From contig JBCCYT010000003.1 of NCBI GenBank assembly GCA_039188975.1, positions 9,040 to 73,039 of the forward strand: DNA of 64,000 nucleotides. Reading direction: 5' to 3'. Below are positions 63,259-64,000 of this stretch, in pieces; the first letter of the stretch is position 1, and every line of letters starts with the position of its first letter. The notes under the pieces were generated by a model. It searched no databases. It worked only from the letters and a program-made list of their open reading frames with translations, and had not been told where the DNA came from. Origin of the DNA: UBA11606 sp039188975. GTDB taxonomy: Bacteria; Actinomycetota; Acidimicrobiia; Acidimicrobiales; Aldehydirespiratoraceae. A program made the position numbers and the translations under genes.

Positions 63259-64000
63259 ATGGTCTTCTCGCGGCGCCGTCACCGAACTCCTCGCCGTCAG
63301 CCGGCCCATTTCAGCTACTCGCGTTGGGACGGCACCCAGACCGGGTTCGACCTCGACGCCGACCATCTCTTCGGCGAGATGGCCGACGAGCTCCTGTATC
63401 ACGGTGATGTCAACTCGGCCCTGCGCCAAATGATGCAGAACGGTCTGATGGACCGCGACGGCCGTGACATGGAGGGCATCCGCGACATGATGCAGCGCCT
63501 TCGAGAGCGCCGTCGCGAGATCCTCGACAGTCACAATTTGGGCGGCGTCTATGACGACATCGCCGAGTCGCTGCGCGACGTGGTCGAGACCGAACGGGCG
63601 GCGCTCGACGATCTCGCTCAGCCCGATGGTGGCACCGACGGCGAGACCAGCGATGAGCGTCAGCAGCAGTTGCAGTCCGACACCGCTGCGATGAAGAACA
63701 TGGAGCTGGACATGTTGCCGCCCGACCTGGCCGGTCAGGTCAAGGGGCTGCAGAACTACGACTTCGAGAGTCCCGAGGCCCGCCAGCAGTTCGAGGAGCT
63801 CATGGATCAGCTGCGCGAGCAGTTGATGCAGCAGCAGCTGGATCAGATCGCCGAGGGCATCAACGACATGTCGCCCGAGGAGATGCAGCGCCTCAAAGAC
63901 ATGATGGCCGAGCTCAATCAGATGCTCGAGCAGCGCGCCAACGGTGTCGAGCCTGACTTCGAGGGGTTCATGGAGCGCTACGGCGACTTCTTCCCCGAGA
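63259..64000 (+). CDS. VWA-domain-type partner of the AAA+ ATPase (N-terminal part, cut by window end)
   Basis: ATG 63259 opens a frame that runs without stop to the window end (247 codons). The sequence (FSYSRWDGTQTGFDLDADHL, ADELLYHGDVNSALRQMMQ, then a long Gln/Glu/Met-rich helical region such as EEMQRLKDMMAELNQ and MERYGDFFPE) is the N-terminal region of the Rv0959-type family, whose VWA domain lies further downstream and is not seen here. It should form a complex with the AAA+ protein at 59054. The coiled, acidic middle is probably the interaction segment. Confidence 0.82.
   Translation, partial: MVFSRRRHRTPRRQPAHFSYSRWDGTQTGFDLDADHLFGEMADELLYHGDVNSALRQMMQNGLMDRDGRDMEGIRDMMQRLRERRREILDSHNLGGVYDDIAESLRDVVETERAALDDLAQPDGGTDGETSDERQQQLQSDTAAMKNMELDMLPPDLAGQVKGLQNYDFESPEARQQFEELMDQLREQLMQQQLDQIAEGINDMSPEEMQRLKDMMAELNQMLEQRANGVEPDFEGFMERYGDFFPE

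Overview
This is about 64 kb of high-GC, densely coding DNA from an actinobacterium. The best guess is class Acidimicrobiia (an Ilumatobacter-like, aquatic relative). That guess rests on gene content: a DUF2342-type zinc metalloprotease next to tilS, a GuaB3-guaA pair, a RegX3/PhoB-type regulator, SCP2, MaoC and CYP125/142-like lipid genes, frequent GTG starts, and many start codons placed only 6-8 nt after a TAnnnT -10 element (leaderless transcription). No rRNA, tRNA, CRISPR array or insertion sequence was found. The window looks like chromosomal backbone with a few accessory patches.

Layout. 0-6.6 kb: a small Cys/His protein, a 27-bp hairpin repeat, a CHASE-GGDEF-EAL protein, then a tiny membrane protein, metalloprotease, tilS, a 49-aa protein and a Nudix gene run together. 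6.6-11.5 kb: guaB3-guaA, a DinB-like protein and a triple neocarzinostatin-fold exoprotein. 11.5-19.5 kb: a complete phosphate regulon (two pstS genes, each with PHO-box-like repeats, then pstC, pstA, pstB, a PhoU-histidine kinase fusion and a response regulator). 19.5-24 kb: an intein-containing pcrA/uvrD flanked by two frameshifted genes. 24-29.3 kb: P450, hipBA, an autoregulated HTH/membrane pair, and a VOC/AlaX operon. 29.4-39 kb: sucCD, an amidase with a degenerate amidase paralogue, purH, plsC, tetR, icd. 38.7-52.9 kb: a heterodimeric ABC exporter, GT87, a diguanylate cyclase, mdh, fpg/nei, SCP2, an RDD protein, a GGDEF-EAL protein with a His-rich sensor, DUF368 and an alpha/beta hydrolase. 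53-64 kb: sdhCAB, a GH2-like protein, a ChlI-like AAA+ ATPase and its VWA partner (cut by the window end), separated by a tetR-maoC-GH1-like operon.

How the parts work together. The phosphate block is the most striking: transporter, PhoU, kinase and regulator lie in one run, and PhoU is covalently joined to a soluble kinase, so transporter state could be passed directly to the kinase. Four TCA-cycle steps (sucCD, icd, mdh, sdhCAB) lie within about 27 kb. Three c-di-GMP proteins are present: one probable phosphodiesterase, one cyclase and one dual-domain protein. Several proteins look like pseudoenzymes because active-site residues are missing (amidase-like lipoprotein, GH1-like, GH2-like, GuaB3).
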